From Adineta steineri (lineage: Eukaryota > Rotifera > Eurotatoria > Adinetida > Adinetidae): a stretch of 64,000 nt of DNA. How positions within the stretch are numbered: the stretch's first letter is position 1; each line of letters opens with the position of its first letter. Where the stretch lies: NCBI GenBank assembly GCA_905250115.1, contig CAJNOI010000025.1, positions 298,755 through 362,754 of the forward strand, in the 5' to 3' direction. A program made the position numbers and the translations under genes. Shown here piece after piece: positions 1-12,455 of this stretch. The notes under the pieces were generated by a model, which made no database searches, was not told the DNA's origin, and saw only the letters and a list, made by a program, of their open reading frames with translations.

Positions 1-1835
1 CAACAATCCGGCGGTTGTTGTTAGAAACAAAAGGAAAATCGAAGAAGAATTTTTATGAAATACGCCGGCTGATATTTATGCATACATAACTAATCTATAT
101 TCTACATTTTTTTTTCGATTCTTTAACTCTTTGATTTTCGTTCTTTCTTTTTTTTCTGTCGATGTCGTTACATAATAAACTAAAAACAACATGCATATAA
201 GATGATACATTAAATATCGGTCAATTTAAAACATATGAATTCCATTTTTCTTTTCTTTTTTTGATTTATTGTTTATTTTTAATTTGGAAAAAAAAACACA
301 AAAACTAAGAAAGTGTGTGTGGCTGTAGCTAAAGATGTTTTCTCTTCTTCTTCTTCTTCTTATTCGTTCGTATTGTCTATTTCTAAATATGTTGATGATG
401 ATGAATATATATTACTTTTTTTTTGTCTTTTCATTTTATCTATTATTTGATCGTTCTAGTTTCTTTCTTTTTCTATTTACATATATCATCCATATTGTTT
501 ATTTGTCTCTCGTTTACTCTTTCTCGTGGCCGACAATAAAAAAAAAAACTAAGAAAAAAAAGAGGTATGTTTTTTGGTGACATAAAAAGTTTATCCGAAA
601 CAATGAATTGACATTCTCGTTATAAAATTCCTGTAAATAATATCTATAGAAACAGTTTGAAGTCATAGGTTTAACATATAACAAAGGGAATAATATACTG
701 GGCAGATAGATTTGAGAGCATTGACGAAAATAAATGAATGTTATGTTTAATCTTTATCACGATGAATTTTTCATCTAATAATTAAATAAATCTATAATCT
801 TCTTTTAAAAATTTTAATTATACGGATAGTATTAGTTTTATTAAAATCTCTTTCATATTAGATGGAAGGTATGCTAATGGCCAATAAGTACATTTCCGAT
901 ATTTTTAGATGAAGGAATCAATTTCTAAAAATTAGTATTGAATTGTATTTGTTTAAAAGAAAAATCAAGGTCAATGATGTCTGCTCTAATATATTAGAAA
1001 CAAGGACAACTTCTCATTCATTTCTTTTCTTTTATGAAGTATTTATATTTTTGACATGTGAATAATTCTGTAGTTGTCATTTCAATGATAATTGAATGAT
1101 GTAATAAAATATTTCAATAGATTTTAGTTACAAATAATCGTGGCGTGTTATTTTTCAGTATTATGATACTTTAAAATAGTCCAGATGTGAAAGTATACAT
1201 TTAATCTTTTTCGGACAAAGCGAAGATAGATATTGAATGATTGATTACTTAGATAAGAAAAAACAACAAACTGTTTCATCACTGTTAAATGAGAAACGTC
1301 TGAAATATTCTGAAGATTTCTATAATATAATCTTTTTTTATTAAAGTATGAGTATCTATTCAAATAGCATTATTGGTATAAAAGCACATCCTATTCTCTT
1401 TATCTATATTATAATTAAATAGTTGATGAAATATGTTTGATATTTTTATTGTAATCAGACAATTGAAAATATGTAACATAGACTATTATTTATAGAACAG
1501 AATAAGGCGTGGATTCGATATATGTATATATTTGTTATCACATAAATTAAATAATGTTGAATGAAAGAAAAGATTATTTATTATTTGAACACTGATAAGA
1601 TGTAATTACTATTAACATATGGATAGATACTCTTTGACCGCACATTGACTATATAATTTTTATCTATATATATATTCATTATCATTAGAGGTCGCTATTT
1701 GACATTGTTCATTGAGATATTTTTTAGAGGATAGTAGCTAACATATCCTCAGCAACGAAACAAATAATGTCTGAATGTTCTCATAGTTTATTAATTCTTT
1801 TTTCCGTTTCCTTGTTAATCTATTAAAATTATACA
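1..1835. other. Intergenic, AT-rich, no gene seen
   Basis: No convincing coding exon on either strand. The stretch has long T and CTT runs around 100-570 and scattered A/T homopolymers. The short open frames here are low-complexity and show no domain. The last part is the 5' flank of the FAM161-like gene that starts at 1836. Confidence 0.6.
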
Positions 1836-4028
1836 ATGACAAGTGCTTCACTAGTTGATCACTATAATTCTCATGACAATTTTAATCAATCAAGTCATTC
1901 ATTTTCAAATAATACATCTGATTATAATGAATATCAACAGAAATTACTTGAAAAAGTTGAGATTGATAATCAAAATGGTAATACATCATTTCTTAATACA
2001 ATCGAAGGACTACGTCAAGAACAACGTGCTCGTTTAGCACAAGCTGAACATGATTATTATAATCAAGAGCCTACATTATTATCATCATCATCAATTGATA
2101 TGCATAATCATCATCTTCAGGAAGAACAAATGCAAAGACCACATGAAAAATTAGTAACATCAAAACCACCATTACCAAAAGCATCGAAACAATCTTCAGC
2201 ACCTGTACTATTAACGGAAGAACGAGCTCAATATCATATTCATCATCGTCCAACATCGGCTAATATTGTTCGAAGACATGATGATGACATAGCATTTTGT
2301 CCACATCGAACAACTATTGGAAATACAACAACAACTGTACATGATTTAACAACAGATCATGTGAAAAATCAAATAAAAAGTATCTGGAATGAATTGGAAT
2401 TCGATAATTATTCTGAACAAAAAAAGTAAATTATAAAAGAAAGATCTACTACAATACGTATGTATATATGTTTAGAAATCGTCATTCTACAACAGCAGCT
2501 AGTTGGGCTGGTCGTAGTACAGTTCCAGAACCATTTTCTTTAACAAATAGTATGAATATGGACAGTGTACATCGTAGAAAATGTATGTATGAAATTGAAG
2601 CAGCAAAATTACAAAAAGAAGTCGATGAAGACATTAATCTTGCTTATTCTTTTAAAGGTAATTCTTGAACAGGTTTATTCTTGAGAGTGAACGTGTGGAT
2701 CTCACATCTTCGATTGTCTTACTTTAACACTATTTTTTTATTCTAGCGAATCCTGTTCCATCTCATGTTCATTTACCTCTATATGAACAATTACAAGAAG
2801 ATGAACGTCATCGTCGTGAACAGGTTCGTTCTATGACAAAAGATTATTTATCATCGATATCAAAACCATTTGCATTTGATTCACGTGAAAAAGCTAAAAT
2901 AATATTACGACGACATTCATATGCTAATGGTGATATTATTCGATCAGAACCACAATTTAAAGCTAGACCATTACCGAAATTTTATTATCAAAGACATCAA
3001 GAAAATGAACAGTATAAAATTTTTAAAAAAACAAAATTCTTATTTTCTTCTATTTTAAATTTTTTATAGAATGGACGAACAAACACTTTACCGTTCATTA
3101 AGAAAAGATATGCGTTCAAAAGAATTACTTCGACAATCACGTTCACCATTTAGTAGTCAAAAACCAAAATTTGCTCGTCGTTCAATGAGTGTTGATGGTT
3201 CAGCACGAACACATTTTCAAGAACATTCATTTAAACCAAAAACAAATGGTTATTATGTTCCAAATTATGATAAAATTCATTCGAAAATGTTACGTTCTAT
3301 GGAAGAAAAAAAACGTACACGTTCACCTACAAAATGTAAACCATTTCTATTATATACAAATATGATACCATCTAAAAAAGATAAAATTCTTGATGATATT
3401 CGAAATGATGCAAAAATAAGACATGCTCAAACATTTCAAATAAAAGGAAAACAAATGCCAACAAAATCACCATCTATAACGAATTTATCAACAAGTCTTC
3501 AATTACCAGAATCAATACCAACGAAAACAACAGAAGCACAAAGATTACGAGAAGCAGTTGGAAAGAAAAAACGACAAGATGAAGAAATAAAAACTAGAAC
3601 TGCCGAAACATTTCACAGATCACAATCAGCTAAAGAAAGACGAGTTAGAGAGACAATTCGTGAAAAAGCAGAATTACAACATCAAGCAACTGTTTCAAAA
3701 GCAAAACAAGAAGAAAAAGTAATATAAACTTATATTTTATTACAAAAATTCTTTTTTTTGTTTTTTTGCATTTTAGACACGTCAAATTCGACAATCAATA
3801 CGTCGAAGTGAAGATGATTATGCAAAAAAATTAGAAGCAATGAATGAACGTGTTAAACAACGTCCATTATTAGCCGAACAAAATACTAAACAAAAAGCTG
3901 TTCGAGAATTAGAAAAAAAAATTCAACATGCTATGAATTTAGCAAATGTTACTGAACAAGATTTAAATAGACAACAATTTAATTCATCAAATGTTAAATA
4001 TACTACATCAGATATAAATTATTCTTGA
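1836..4028 (+). CDS. FAM161: FAM161-family (UPF0564) ciliary/centrosomal microtubule protein
   Basis: Five exons join in frame to 645 aa: 1836-2425, 2476-2657, 2747-3011, 3070-3718 and 3777-4028. All introns are GT-AG and 49-89 nt. The N-terminal third is Ser/His/Gln-rich and disordered. The middle carries the family signature blocks: VPEPFSLTNS near residue 215, KPFAFDSREK near 290, FKARPLPKFYYQRHQENEQ near 325-345, and FKPKTNGYYVPNYDKI near 405. The C-terminal half is a charged Lys/Arg/Glu-rich coiled coil. Animal FAM161 proteins bind microtubules and sit at the basal body, connecting cilium or centriole, so a role in rotifer cilia is a reasonable inference. The start is the first ATG before a long in-frame exon. 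An AATAAA-like signal follows the stop at about 4094. Intron 2 holds a weak G-rich/C-rich motif at 2680-2715. Family assignment is from motif recognition only. Confidence 0.85.
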
Positions 4029-5423
4029 TAGACATAACTTTTGTTCTGAAAATTCTTTTTGCATATACATATATATTTCTATTCTTTTCTAACAAATAAA
4101 ACAAAAAGATTGTTCGTAGAATTTTGATACAATTCATAAGTTTTTTAATTATGCTGTATTATCAACAGAGAATATTGACACGTCAATTAAGGTATTGACT
4201 CAACGATTGTCATCGATGACTTTTGCTTGATCTATTAATAACAAGATCAGCAGTTTAATTATAATACGACATTACTTCTTTACATCTTCGAAAAAAAACT
4301 TACAACGGACATCAAATGATTGATTAAGACAGATTTTAATTAAAAATATAATGAATTCATTCAAAGTTTTTACATAATACTTTTTTATACTGCATAGACA
4401 TGATTCCACTAAAAAAATGAAGTTTTTTTTGTGATCAATTATTTGTTTAGTTATCTAAAATGAAAATATTCTAAGTTTTGATTTCCTTGTGACTTTTTAT
4501 AATTTATTTTGTACTACATCTGTGTGCATTTATTCAAAAAACAACAAAATTTAAAAACACAATGATGTATAGTTTTTTATTTAGTTATTGGTTAGCTTCA
4601 AATATATCAATTGATATGATAATGGTGTGTAACAGATTGATCAAACGATTTAGAGCATGCTATTCATCTAAAACATTTCGTATTCTTCCGTTATATATTT
4701 CAATGTAAAATAATATAGAATACCACTGAGTCTACGATGTAAAATTGACGACACTAAAGATGCATAACAATATCTTAACGATTTTCTTTTTAAGAAATCG
4801 ATTCAACTTTAATCGCGGTTATGAAAAAGCATATTTCTCTCTGCTTTTAGTTTGATAACTCTAGTTTTTTTTGAATTTTTCACTCTTCTCTCATTGACAA
4901 ATAATAAACATACTATCATATAAATAAAACAGAACATCAGTTAGATTTAAATTTACTAAAACTAATTGATTTACATGAGCACTCTATTACATATTCGTTT
5001 TTATTAACTAATTATTTTATGAGTACTTCTCATACCGTTTTCAAATAGGAATTTCGAATACCGATAAAACTGATATAGTTCAAAAGAAAACAAAATTTTG
5101 CTCACAGGGTTTATGAAACACGGAATTTAAAAATTGATTCGCCCCAAAAGTATTTGTGCACCATGTGTTATTATTACAACCGACTATTTTGTTGTTATTA
5201 TCACTGTCTGAATAAGCAGCTGGTTTCCTATACTATATTACAAGCATGACTGATATATATATAGTTATCTTACTCGTATTTCCTCGTAGCGATAGAGTAG
5301 AACAAACGCTTTTGTTATTTTGTCCTTTAACAAATCAGTCAAACTAGTTTATCCATTATATTCTATTTTATATTTTTCACAAAACAATTCGGTCATTCTT
5401 TCCTTCTTTTTGTTTGTTTAGTT
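4029..5423. other. Intergenic, no gene seen
   Basis: AT-rich spacer between the FAM161-like gene and the nucleotide-sugar transporter, both on the plus strand. It contains stop codons in all frames at short intervals and no repeat of note. The last 200 bases should hold the promoter of the downstream transporter, but I see no recognisable core motif. Confidence 0.55.
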
Positions 5424-6556
5424 ATGGCTGATTCTTCGAACAATATGGATGATAAAAAGGCAATCTTACCTACAGTAAACGATTCAACAGANNNNNNNNN
5501 NTAAAGAACAATTTATATCATGGTTTAAACAATCATTACCTTATTCCATACCAGGAATTTTATATTTTATTAATAATAATTTAGCCGTGCATATGCAACT
5601 TTATATGGATCCGGCATCATATCAAATCTTAGGAAACTTTAAAATATTGACAACAGCTATTATGTACAGACTTATTATTAAACAGAATCTAAAAAGAAAA
5701 CAATGGTTTGCTCTGTTTTTATTGTTTAGTGGTGGAGTGGCTTATAGCTTAGGTATTTGAAGAAATTTATTAAAAATTATTCTATATGATAAAATCTATG
5801 ATGGAAAATAGAACTATTTTATTTATTAGAAAAATCGATTTCAAAATAAAAAGACTAGCGAGAAATACTTTGAGTAGATTAAAAATGAAGAATTACTAGA
5901 GATGTTCTTTTGTCTCAATCGAATGTATGAGAGTATATAAATCTGAAAGTTAAATATTTCGAACATTTGTTTCTACAACAATAGTAATTTTTTTCTCACA
6001 AATGATTTGATAATAATATATATATTTTTTTTTACATATAGGAACAATTAGAAATTCATCAGGTGTTCCGAAACAGATAACAACATCTGGTGCTGTTATG
6101 AATCGCATGTATGTTCATCCGTTAGGTTTTTTTATGATTACAAGTTATTGTATAATAAGTGGTTTTTCTGGTGTTTATAATGAATGGATATTGAAAAAAT
6201 ATTATACAGAATCTATACATATTCAAAATATCTTTCTTTACACTTATGGAGTGATTTTTAATTTAATTCCAGCAATTACTGTAGCAATGTATTCATCAGG
6301 AAGTTCTTATTCATTTAATTTATTTCATGGTTTTACATTTTATACATGGATAATTATTTTAACACAAGCATTGAGTGGTATATTTATGGGTGTAATAATA
6401 AAACATTCATCAAATATTATTCGATTATTTGTTATATCATTTTCATTAATTGTAGCAGCAATTCTTTCAGTATTTGTTTTTAATATTCATCTTAATATTT
6501 ATTTCTTTATTGCATTTATTACAATGATTTGTTCTCTTTCAATTTATTATTCATAA
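5424..6556 (+). CDS. SLC35A4: SLC35A4-like nucleotide-sugar/CMP-sugar transporter family protein, interrupted by an assembly gap
   Basis: Visible pieces are 5424-5491 (start ATG, hydrophilic N-terminus), the N run 5492-5501, 5502-5752, and a last exon 6042-6556 joined by a GT-AG intron of 289 nt at phase 1. Family-diagnostic motifs are NNNLAVHMQLYMDPASYQIL just after the gap, and IISGFSGVYNEW and IQNIFLYTYGVIFNL in the last exon. Multiple membrane segments run to the C-terminus. SLC35A proteins are Golgi/ER multi-pass carriers; SLC35A4 has been linked to CDP-ribitol/UDP-sugar transport. The piece before the gap is short. Compared with a normal family member of about 320 aa, the first two membrane segments (roughly 70-80 residues) are missing. 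With exactly ten Ns the frame would run into TAA at 5502, so the gap is a placeholder and not a measured length. Confidence 0.8.
5492..5501. other. Assembly gap (10 N)
   Basis: A run of ten Ns inside the SLC35A4-like gene. The reading frames on its two sides do not match for a 10-nt gap, and about 70-80 expected residues are absent, so its true length is larger. Confidence 0.95.
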
Positions 6557-6645
6557 ATAAAATTTCGATTTTTTAATAGTTCTGTAATTTTATTCATATG
6601 TGAGCCATCGATTGAATGCATGATTAATAATTTCTTGAGTATATT

Positions 6646-6705
6646 GAGAGGGTGTGAGTGTGGGTATGACTACTTTTTTCATCGAGATCTACACCCACAC
6701 CAAGA
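6646..6705. repeat. G-rich/C-rich hairpin element 1
   Basis: Left arm GAGGGTGTGAGTGTGGGTAT and right arm TACACCCACACCAAGAT are imperfect inverted complements around a spacer of about 20 bp. The element lies in the 3' spacer between the convergent SLC35A4-like gene and the minus-strand membrane-protein gene. It belongs to the dispersed family described in the findings. Confidence 0.75.
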
Positions 6706-6810
6706 TTCATCTCGTAATATCAGTTCACGAGACTATTCTATAAGAATATTGTGTTAATATTATTTCCATAAGATCTTATACGTCAAAGAAACGATAAATT
6801 TTATTTCATT

Positions 6811-7992
6811 TTAAGAAAAATGTTCGACTTCGCCAGGTTCTGTGAGCGTTGCACAAGTCGAATCATTGTTCGGTGCGGTCGAATGTGGAAGAGATAAACA
6901 TTTTGTGTCAGTACCGTTTGTAGATAATCGAGGAAGTGGCTGATGTCTTATTTCTTTCTCTTCATCTTCTGTTAGATTGAGATTTGTTCGCCAGTAGAGC
7001 GAGTTCCATTTAGATAGTGTATAAAGATTAACATGAGCAATAGTTGCCACCATGAACTTTAGACAAGCATATAGAAGATAATGAGTTAAATCAATACGAC
7101 GCCGTTCCATCACTACAAAGTAAACAGGTAAAATAAGTACGAAGATGATAATGTATAAAGCTATCAGAGGATAGAGAAGAACGGCGAGGAGCATCCGACG
7201 TTGATAACGAACAAGACCAAGCCAAAACGAAGTCTTACGTATTTTCCGTTGCCACCAATATGCACAGACAATTGATTTTATGACAATGAATACAATAGCT
7301 TGATGCCACGCAAGTACATTGGTCGTAGTATCAATTATATTGATTAATTTGAAAAGATACTGGACGCAGATAACATCATTATATTCATAATTGATGTAAG
7401 TATTTGTTTGATTAGTACAATAATCAAAGAGTGTTGCATTAATGTCTGAATTAGAAACATTGTGGTTAATAAATTTGTGCCAGCAAACGATATGATTTGG
7501 TCGATTATGATACGTTGTTAAATAAGTTCGACATGTTTCGAAGTATGTTCTACGTGTTAAAATCTTGTACAAGAATACGGTAAGAAGCAAGTCGATTTGT
7601 ATCGGAATAAGCAAGAGATAATCGGCATCCTGTTTTTTTTCAAAAGTGAGGTTATGTGATGACACTCCAGGTAGAGTATTCGTAGGCAATGAACTACTTC
7701 GTCTAACAACACGACGTGATGGTGCATCTGATGTCGTCGGTTGCTTTACATCTCGATGTTTTTCCGTTTCTAGTTGCTGTAGAATACTAGAGACAATACT
7801 AACAAGAGCTCCTCGCGAAAAAAAATTGGCGGCTGCACCAAGAAAATGTAATAGACGAGGTGAACTCTTCGATATATACGCGACGTAAGTGCATAGACAA
7901 GTGAGTATAATGAGTACGATATTCGGTGTTAGAAACAATATAAGAACGATCTTCAAGTCGAGTGCCACACCATCATCGTTCAGAAGCACCAT
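6811..7992 (-). CDS. Uncharacterised multi-pass membrane protein (393 aa)
   Basis: A single intact open frame of 393 codons starting at ATG (7992). I do not recognise the family. Hydrophobic segments are visible at about residues 13-40, 125-147, 228-250, 265-297 and 303-322, so four to six membrane passes are likely. A Ser/Arg-rich hydrophilic loop lies between the first two (RRVVRRSSSLP near 93-103), and the tail of about 60 residues is acidic and polar. Two Asn-glycosylation sequons (NVS, NAT) and Cys residues lie near 178-205 in a probable extracellular loop. It is intronless like many bdelloid receptor genes, but no rhodopsin-family motif is seen. The gene is convergent with the SLC35A4-like gene; the 254-bp spacer contains hairpin element 1. 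Confidence 0.6.
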   Translation of the reverse strand: MVLLNDDGVALDLKIVLILFLTPNIVLIILTCLCTYVAYISKSSPRLLHFLGAAANFFSRGALVSIVSSILQQLETEKHRDVKQPTTSDAPSRRVVRRSSSLPTNTLPGVSSHNLTFEKKQDADYLLLIPIQIDLLLTVFLYKILTRRTYFETCRTYLTTYHNRPNHIVCWHKFINHNVSNSDINATLFDYCTNQTNTYINYEYNDVICVQYLFKLINIIDTTTNVLAWHQAIVFIVIKSIVCAYWWQRKIRKTSFWLGLVRYQRRMLLAVLLYPLIALYIIIFVLILPVYFVVMERRRIDLTHYLLYACLKFMVATIAHVNLYTLSKWNSLYWRTNLNLTEDEEKEIRHQPLPRLSTNGTDTKCLSLPHSTAPNNDSTCATLTEPGEVEHFS

Positions 7993-8266
7993 TGTTTCTA
8001 TAGATAATAAATTAAATAATACCTTTTCACATTCACTCTATATATGTTGTTTCAATGGTTTATATTTGGATTATTATGTGGGAATTATACTATAGAAGAG
8101 TTTTTCTCATAAAATCGTATCCTTTTAAATTCATTCATTTGATGTCTAATAATGGAAGGTTTTACTATAAATCATGAACAAATCTAGAATTCTACAAATT
8201 AGTATGACATAATATAAGATTCACTAGAGAGACAATTGTTTTATCGAACTAAAACGTTCGTTTTCT

Positions 8267-8362
8267 ACAAGAGTGAGATTCAGATACTTTTAGTATGAAA
8301 GTCATATTTTACAAGTATTTTGAATTGACAATCGAACTTTCATATCTGAATCTTACTCTTGT
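8267..8362. repeat. Imperfect inverted repeat, 20-bp arms
   Basis: Arms 8267-8286 (ACAAGAGTGAGATTCAGATA) and 8343-8362 (TATCTGAATCTTACTCTTGT) are complementary at 19 of 20 positions. A second matching stretch lies inside (TATGAAAGT against ACTTTCATA) after an offset of 7-8 nt. It could be the core of a small foldback element. It is unlike the G-rich hairpin family in composition. Confidence 0.7.
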
Positions 8363-10030
8363 ACAAAGCAAACTATCGAATTCGATAGAGCACTTTCTCT
8401 CTATTGAATCGAATATTATGCCATTAACTTGTAAACGCTCACATTTTGTTTATGATCAGATAATATAGTTGAAAGAAGTTCACTGCGCTCATTTGTCTTT
8501 TCTTTTCTTAAAGAAATACATTATCAATGATGGTGACACAAAAAATGAAAGAGAAAAAAAAAGTTACAATGAAGCAGCGTACTGTGATGACGTGTTCTGT
8601 CCATTGCATGATTGTTGTAAACTAATATCTTGTTCTCTTTCCTGCTTTGTTTCATACTCTTATTTATTCTCTTTTCATCGCTTATCTTTTGTCCTTCAAC
8701 AGTTATATTTTCTCTCGTTACTTCTCTTTTTTTGTTTTTTTTTCTCTATCTGAATATCTCAAGCACGTTGTATACAAGAAGTGGACTGTATGCCATGCAC
8801 CAACGTATTGCTAGTTAGAAGATATTTAGATTCAATGAGTCTAATTAACAATATGGCACGTCTGGGTTATATTAAAATCTATATCTATATCTATATATAT
8901 CTTAATGATGCCACTTTAACACACTTGATTTGATCACTTTAGTGCTATAAGTGTGTTATTCGGTAGAGAATTAGCAATAACTAATACGTACTAAATACTC
9001 TTTCCGAGACGATACGACAAAAAAAAGTTGGTATTATTGTGAAGAACAAAAGAATAACTCTAAAGTTAATTGACATGTTGAAGGATGTCTCATAATAACA
9101 GACGATAAATTGTCAATGGCATTTCTTTTCAGACATTTTTTAATTCCCTTCCAAATAATGCGATTATTGATTTGTAACATTATCTAATTATATTCATTTA
9201 TAATAATGTGACATCTTGTTTTAGTTTACAGTTGCATTAGATATAATGACATGACAAAATATTTTGACAGAAAGAACACATTTATATATATACACTCACA
9301 AATAGAATTAGATTAGTCTGTTCGTTATGTTTCATTTTAACAGTGATATGGAGTGCAAGACAATAACAATGACAGTCTATCGATTGATTATTCGTTTCCG
9401 TTAGGTTAAGAAGTAGAAGATATTAGATTGATTCACTTAGATACATATGATGTACATAAAAAATAGAAATATGTTGATAGATAAAGGTCCAAATTTATTT
9501 ACATATATAGTAAACATGGCATAAAGTAACCATGTGTTGGATAGGGGTATAATCTGATATCTAGAATATTTTAACATGTATAGGTTTAGTGAGAATGAAT
9601 AGGAATTGAAATAATAGAATTAATTTTTATCGAGGGAGTGTTCATTAAAACTTACATCACTGTCGATATAGATGCCGAAATGGAATTTTTCTTAGTGAAC
9701 TATATTCAGAAATAGTTTTTCAGTTATAACCATCATCTTACAGTAGAATATACTTTCACTCTCTATAGTCAACATTTTAAACCGATCCCAATGTTGTTCA
9801 CAATAGAGAGGTTTCACTGTATATGATTCTTTTATTGAAGCAAACATTGATATATAAATTGTCTTTTACATTAATTGAATCAATAAAATAATATTGTAGT
9901 TTCTTCCAATCTTTCTCTTTCCACTCTTTGTGGCATATTTGTGATATAATCAAAGTAAATATATTCGATTGAGTGCATCTAATAATTGATCGATTCTTTT
10001 GTGGAAAACTTTCAACTGGATGAAGATATC

Positions 10031-10076
10031 GAGAGGGTGTGGGTGTAGGTTAGACATGCACACAACACCCATACCT
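10031..10076. repeat. G-rich/C-rich hairpin element 2 (also the left edge of a duplicated block)
   Basis: Left arm GGGTGTGGGTGTAGGT, right arm ACACCCATACCT. The same element, nearly base for base, is at 18671-18716, where it forms the left border of the duplicated receptor fragment. It lies about 45 bp beyond the stop codon of the receptor gene. Confidence 0.8.
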
Positions 10077-10122
10077 TTATTTTCAGAGAAAAATTGAGTT
10101 ATTTTATTTAAAAAAAAGCTTA

Positions 10123-11066
10123 TTAATTTGGATTTAAACGCAAACATTTGAAAATGCTGTCTTTTATATATTGTGTAAGATCACGATTGTACCAGAACAA
10201 ATCTACTATAATGATAAGTCCACTTAGTACAGGAAGAAATTGTATGAGTTGCGAAGCCCAGAAGATCACATCTGCATCTAAGTAAAGCATTCGAATAGTA
10301 TAAATAGGTACATAACCCAATAAAAACACCACTGATATGAAAAGTATATGTTTAAGTAGATGAATATCTCGAGCACTATAATTTGAATTGACAATAGAAG
10401 TCCTGGTTATTGCTAGAGCACGTACACGACGAGTCGACGAACGTACTAAAATAAATATCAATGAATTGAAAATAATATTGAGAATCGTTGGTAGGATAAT
10501 AAGAATAATAAAAGTGTAAATTGAAATCCAATATGGTGTTGGATGTTCAGATATACATTCCTATAAAATAAAAACTTCATTTCAATTAATTATTGATTAT
10601 TATTAACCTGAACGGAGAGTATGAGATTAGGCATTGATAAAATAATTGATATAATCCATTGTGAAGCAGATGATATAAAAGACCATGCATGTCTTTTGAA
10701 AAAGTGTTTATTTGCATATTTGATTGTAAAAAATCGATTGATGGTAATGACTATTACAGAATGAATAAATAAACAAGTGACTAATGTTGCAGGATAACTT
10801 GAAAAAATACACCAAAATATAGTCTGCGCCAGATCAGGCATGAGACAGACAGCCAATAGTGTATATACAATCCAATAAACAGAACAAATAATAGCCATTA
10901 AACAGACATTACCTGTCAAAATATTGTTCGCTGTATGAAAACGTCGAACGAAGATAATCGATCCAAGATAAATCAAAGATAATACAGTACCAAGCAGAAG
11001 AGCGAGAATAGTTATAATGATTATGATCTGAATTACATCGACCATTATGTCAGTTTGCAAGTGCAT
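10123..11066 (-). CDS. Rhodopsin-type seven-transmembrane receptor (298 aa)
   Basis: Two exons on the minus strand, 11066-10608 and 10560-10123, join at phase 0 over a 47-nt GT-AG intron to give 298 aa. Seven hydrophobic segments can be counted: about 9-34, 46-75, 84-110, 126-147, 160-185, 210-232 and 240-262. The position of the family DRY motif reads INRFFTI after TM3, so the aspartate is replaced, as often happens in divergent invertebrate receptors. The NPxxY motif of TM7 is not obvious. It is probably a plasma-membrane chemosensory or peptide receptor; the ligand cannot be inferred. Its second exon plus 3' flank was copied to 18671-19189 with no indel. Other reading: an orphan bdelloid-specific 7TM family. 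Confidence 0.75.
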
Positions 11067-11650
11067 AGAGAATAAAATGTTAGATTGTTAATGAAAATGA
11101 TTATCATACATTATCCTTACAATGAAAACTGACGGAAATAACAACAATATCTCTATTTCTATATTATTTATTTCTTAGATGTGCTCCACTTACATTGAAG
11201 AGTTTGTTTTTAGTTATAAATTCATCAGCATTATTATCTATATGTTGTCGTCACCTGTTTTTTTTATTATAATATACATTTTGATGAAAACTAACGAAGC
11301 GATTTTTTTGCACAAATAAGCAACAGTAATAATTATGTCTATCTATATCAATAAGAAAAAAATCTTTGATGTGTTTCTTTGAGATTCCTCGATTTTATAT
11401 TATCTGTTATTAAATAATTATTAATACTAATTTCACATTGTGCTCGTTTTCAGTAGGATTATTCAAAGTCAAGCAGTAGATGGTGTAAAGGAATAATAAA
11501 ATAGGTCAAGTTTTATAAATTTAAAAAAGAAATTATCTTCTATTACCTCTACATTTTTGTTCATAACAGTATGGGGATGTAAAGTTTCTGTATTTGTTGG
11601 ATTCACTTCTAACGAGAAAAGAAAATTTCCTATCTATTAGTTGAAAAGCA

Positions 11651-11713
11651 CTTGAGGGTGTAGGTGTGCGTCTGAGTCTGGGCATCAGATGATCACAATA
11701 CCCATACCTTCAA
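11651..11713. repeat. G-rich/C-rich hairpin element 3
   Basis: Left end CTTGAGGGTGTAGGTGTGCG, right end ACAATACCCATACCTTCAA. The ends show the family terminus TTGAGGGTG / ...CTTCAA. Confidence 0.75.
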
Positions 11714-12397
11714 TATGAAATAATTTACCTTTCTAAGAAAAAGAAATTCTTTGATATAATTAATCTTTCGAGAATTTATTGTCGAAAAAATGTTTAGTCG
11801 ACAAAAAGTATAATTACTCATGGGACTTTTTTTTTCTCTTATTGCTTACAAAAGGTAAAGAAACTTCCAAGATGAATAACGTCATTGTAGACTGGAAAAA
11901 AGGTAAAATTTGTTATCAGGTTTTAGATAACGACTTGTATATAAACTATGGATTGTGTATACTATTGTATTCACTCCGATTAGACAAACCACATACGTCG
12001 AAAAGCGGATAGTAGCAAGTGATTTATAAATAAGCAAAGTAAGTAAGCACTACGCAATCCATCTTCTTTAACAGCGCTTTTCTTCCTTTTTGAGGATTTG
12101 TAAACTTCTTCTATAGAGATAAAAGGGCTATACTGAAGAAAAAAAAATTTCATATAGCGCAAATTCGATTTTATGGCTTAATATTCTCTCTTCGTTCTTT
12201 AATCATTTAAAATGTCGAAAAATTGCTAATTACTCTTATTTTGAGTGATTCTGTCGACAAATAATGCCCTCTATGACATAATGTGCTTAAAATCTAGATG
12301 TATGGTAACTCAGCAGCACAGAATAGAATAGCCAGTTCTTTTGAAAAGAACTAGTTACTCAACCAGTTATCAGAAAACAAATTGGTTACCCAACCAT

Positions 12398-12455
12398 TTT
12401 GAGGGTGCGATTGTGGATGTTCAATGTCACCATCATTCTACCACACTCACGCCCC
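12398..12455. repeat. G-rich/C-rich hairpin element 4
   Basis: Left arm TTTTGAGGGTGCGATTGTGG, right arm CCACACTCACGCCCCAGC. The arms are complementary with a few mismatches. The element lies about 200 bp upstream of the monooxygenase start codon. Confidence 0.7.

Larger units (their letters stand above)
7993..10122. other. Intergenic, no gene seen; one imperfect inverted repeat and one hairpin element
   Basis: About 2.1 kb between two minus-strand genes. It contains the inverted repeat at 8267-8362, (TATATC)n-like simple sequence near 8877-8905, and hairpin element 2 at its end. Open frames at 8469-8818 are low-complexity Leu/Phe/Ser strings with no domain and are not treated as genes. Confidence 0.55.

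Noticed and set aside
335..580. Open frame of 81 codons, Leu/Phe-rich
   Set aside because: It is a product of a CTT/TTT-rich simple sequence; no domain, no splice context.
5424..5502. In-frame TAA right after the 10-N gap as a true nonsense mutation
   Set aside because: The gap is of unknown size and known family sequence is missing, so the frame across it has no meaning.
7646..8095. Plus-strand open frames opposite the 393-aa membrane protein
   Set aside because: Antisense shadows of a well-formed membrane protein frame; no family features of their own.
8469..8818. Two overlapping open frames rich in Leu, Phe and Ser
   Set aside because: Low-complexity translation of T-rich DNA in a gene-free stretch.
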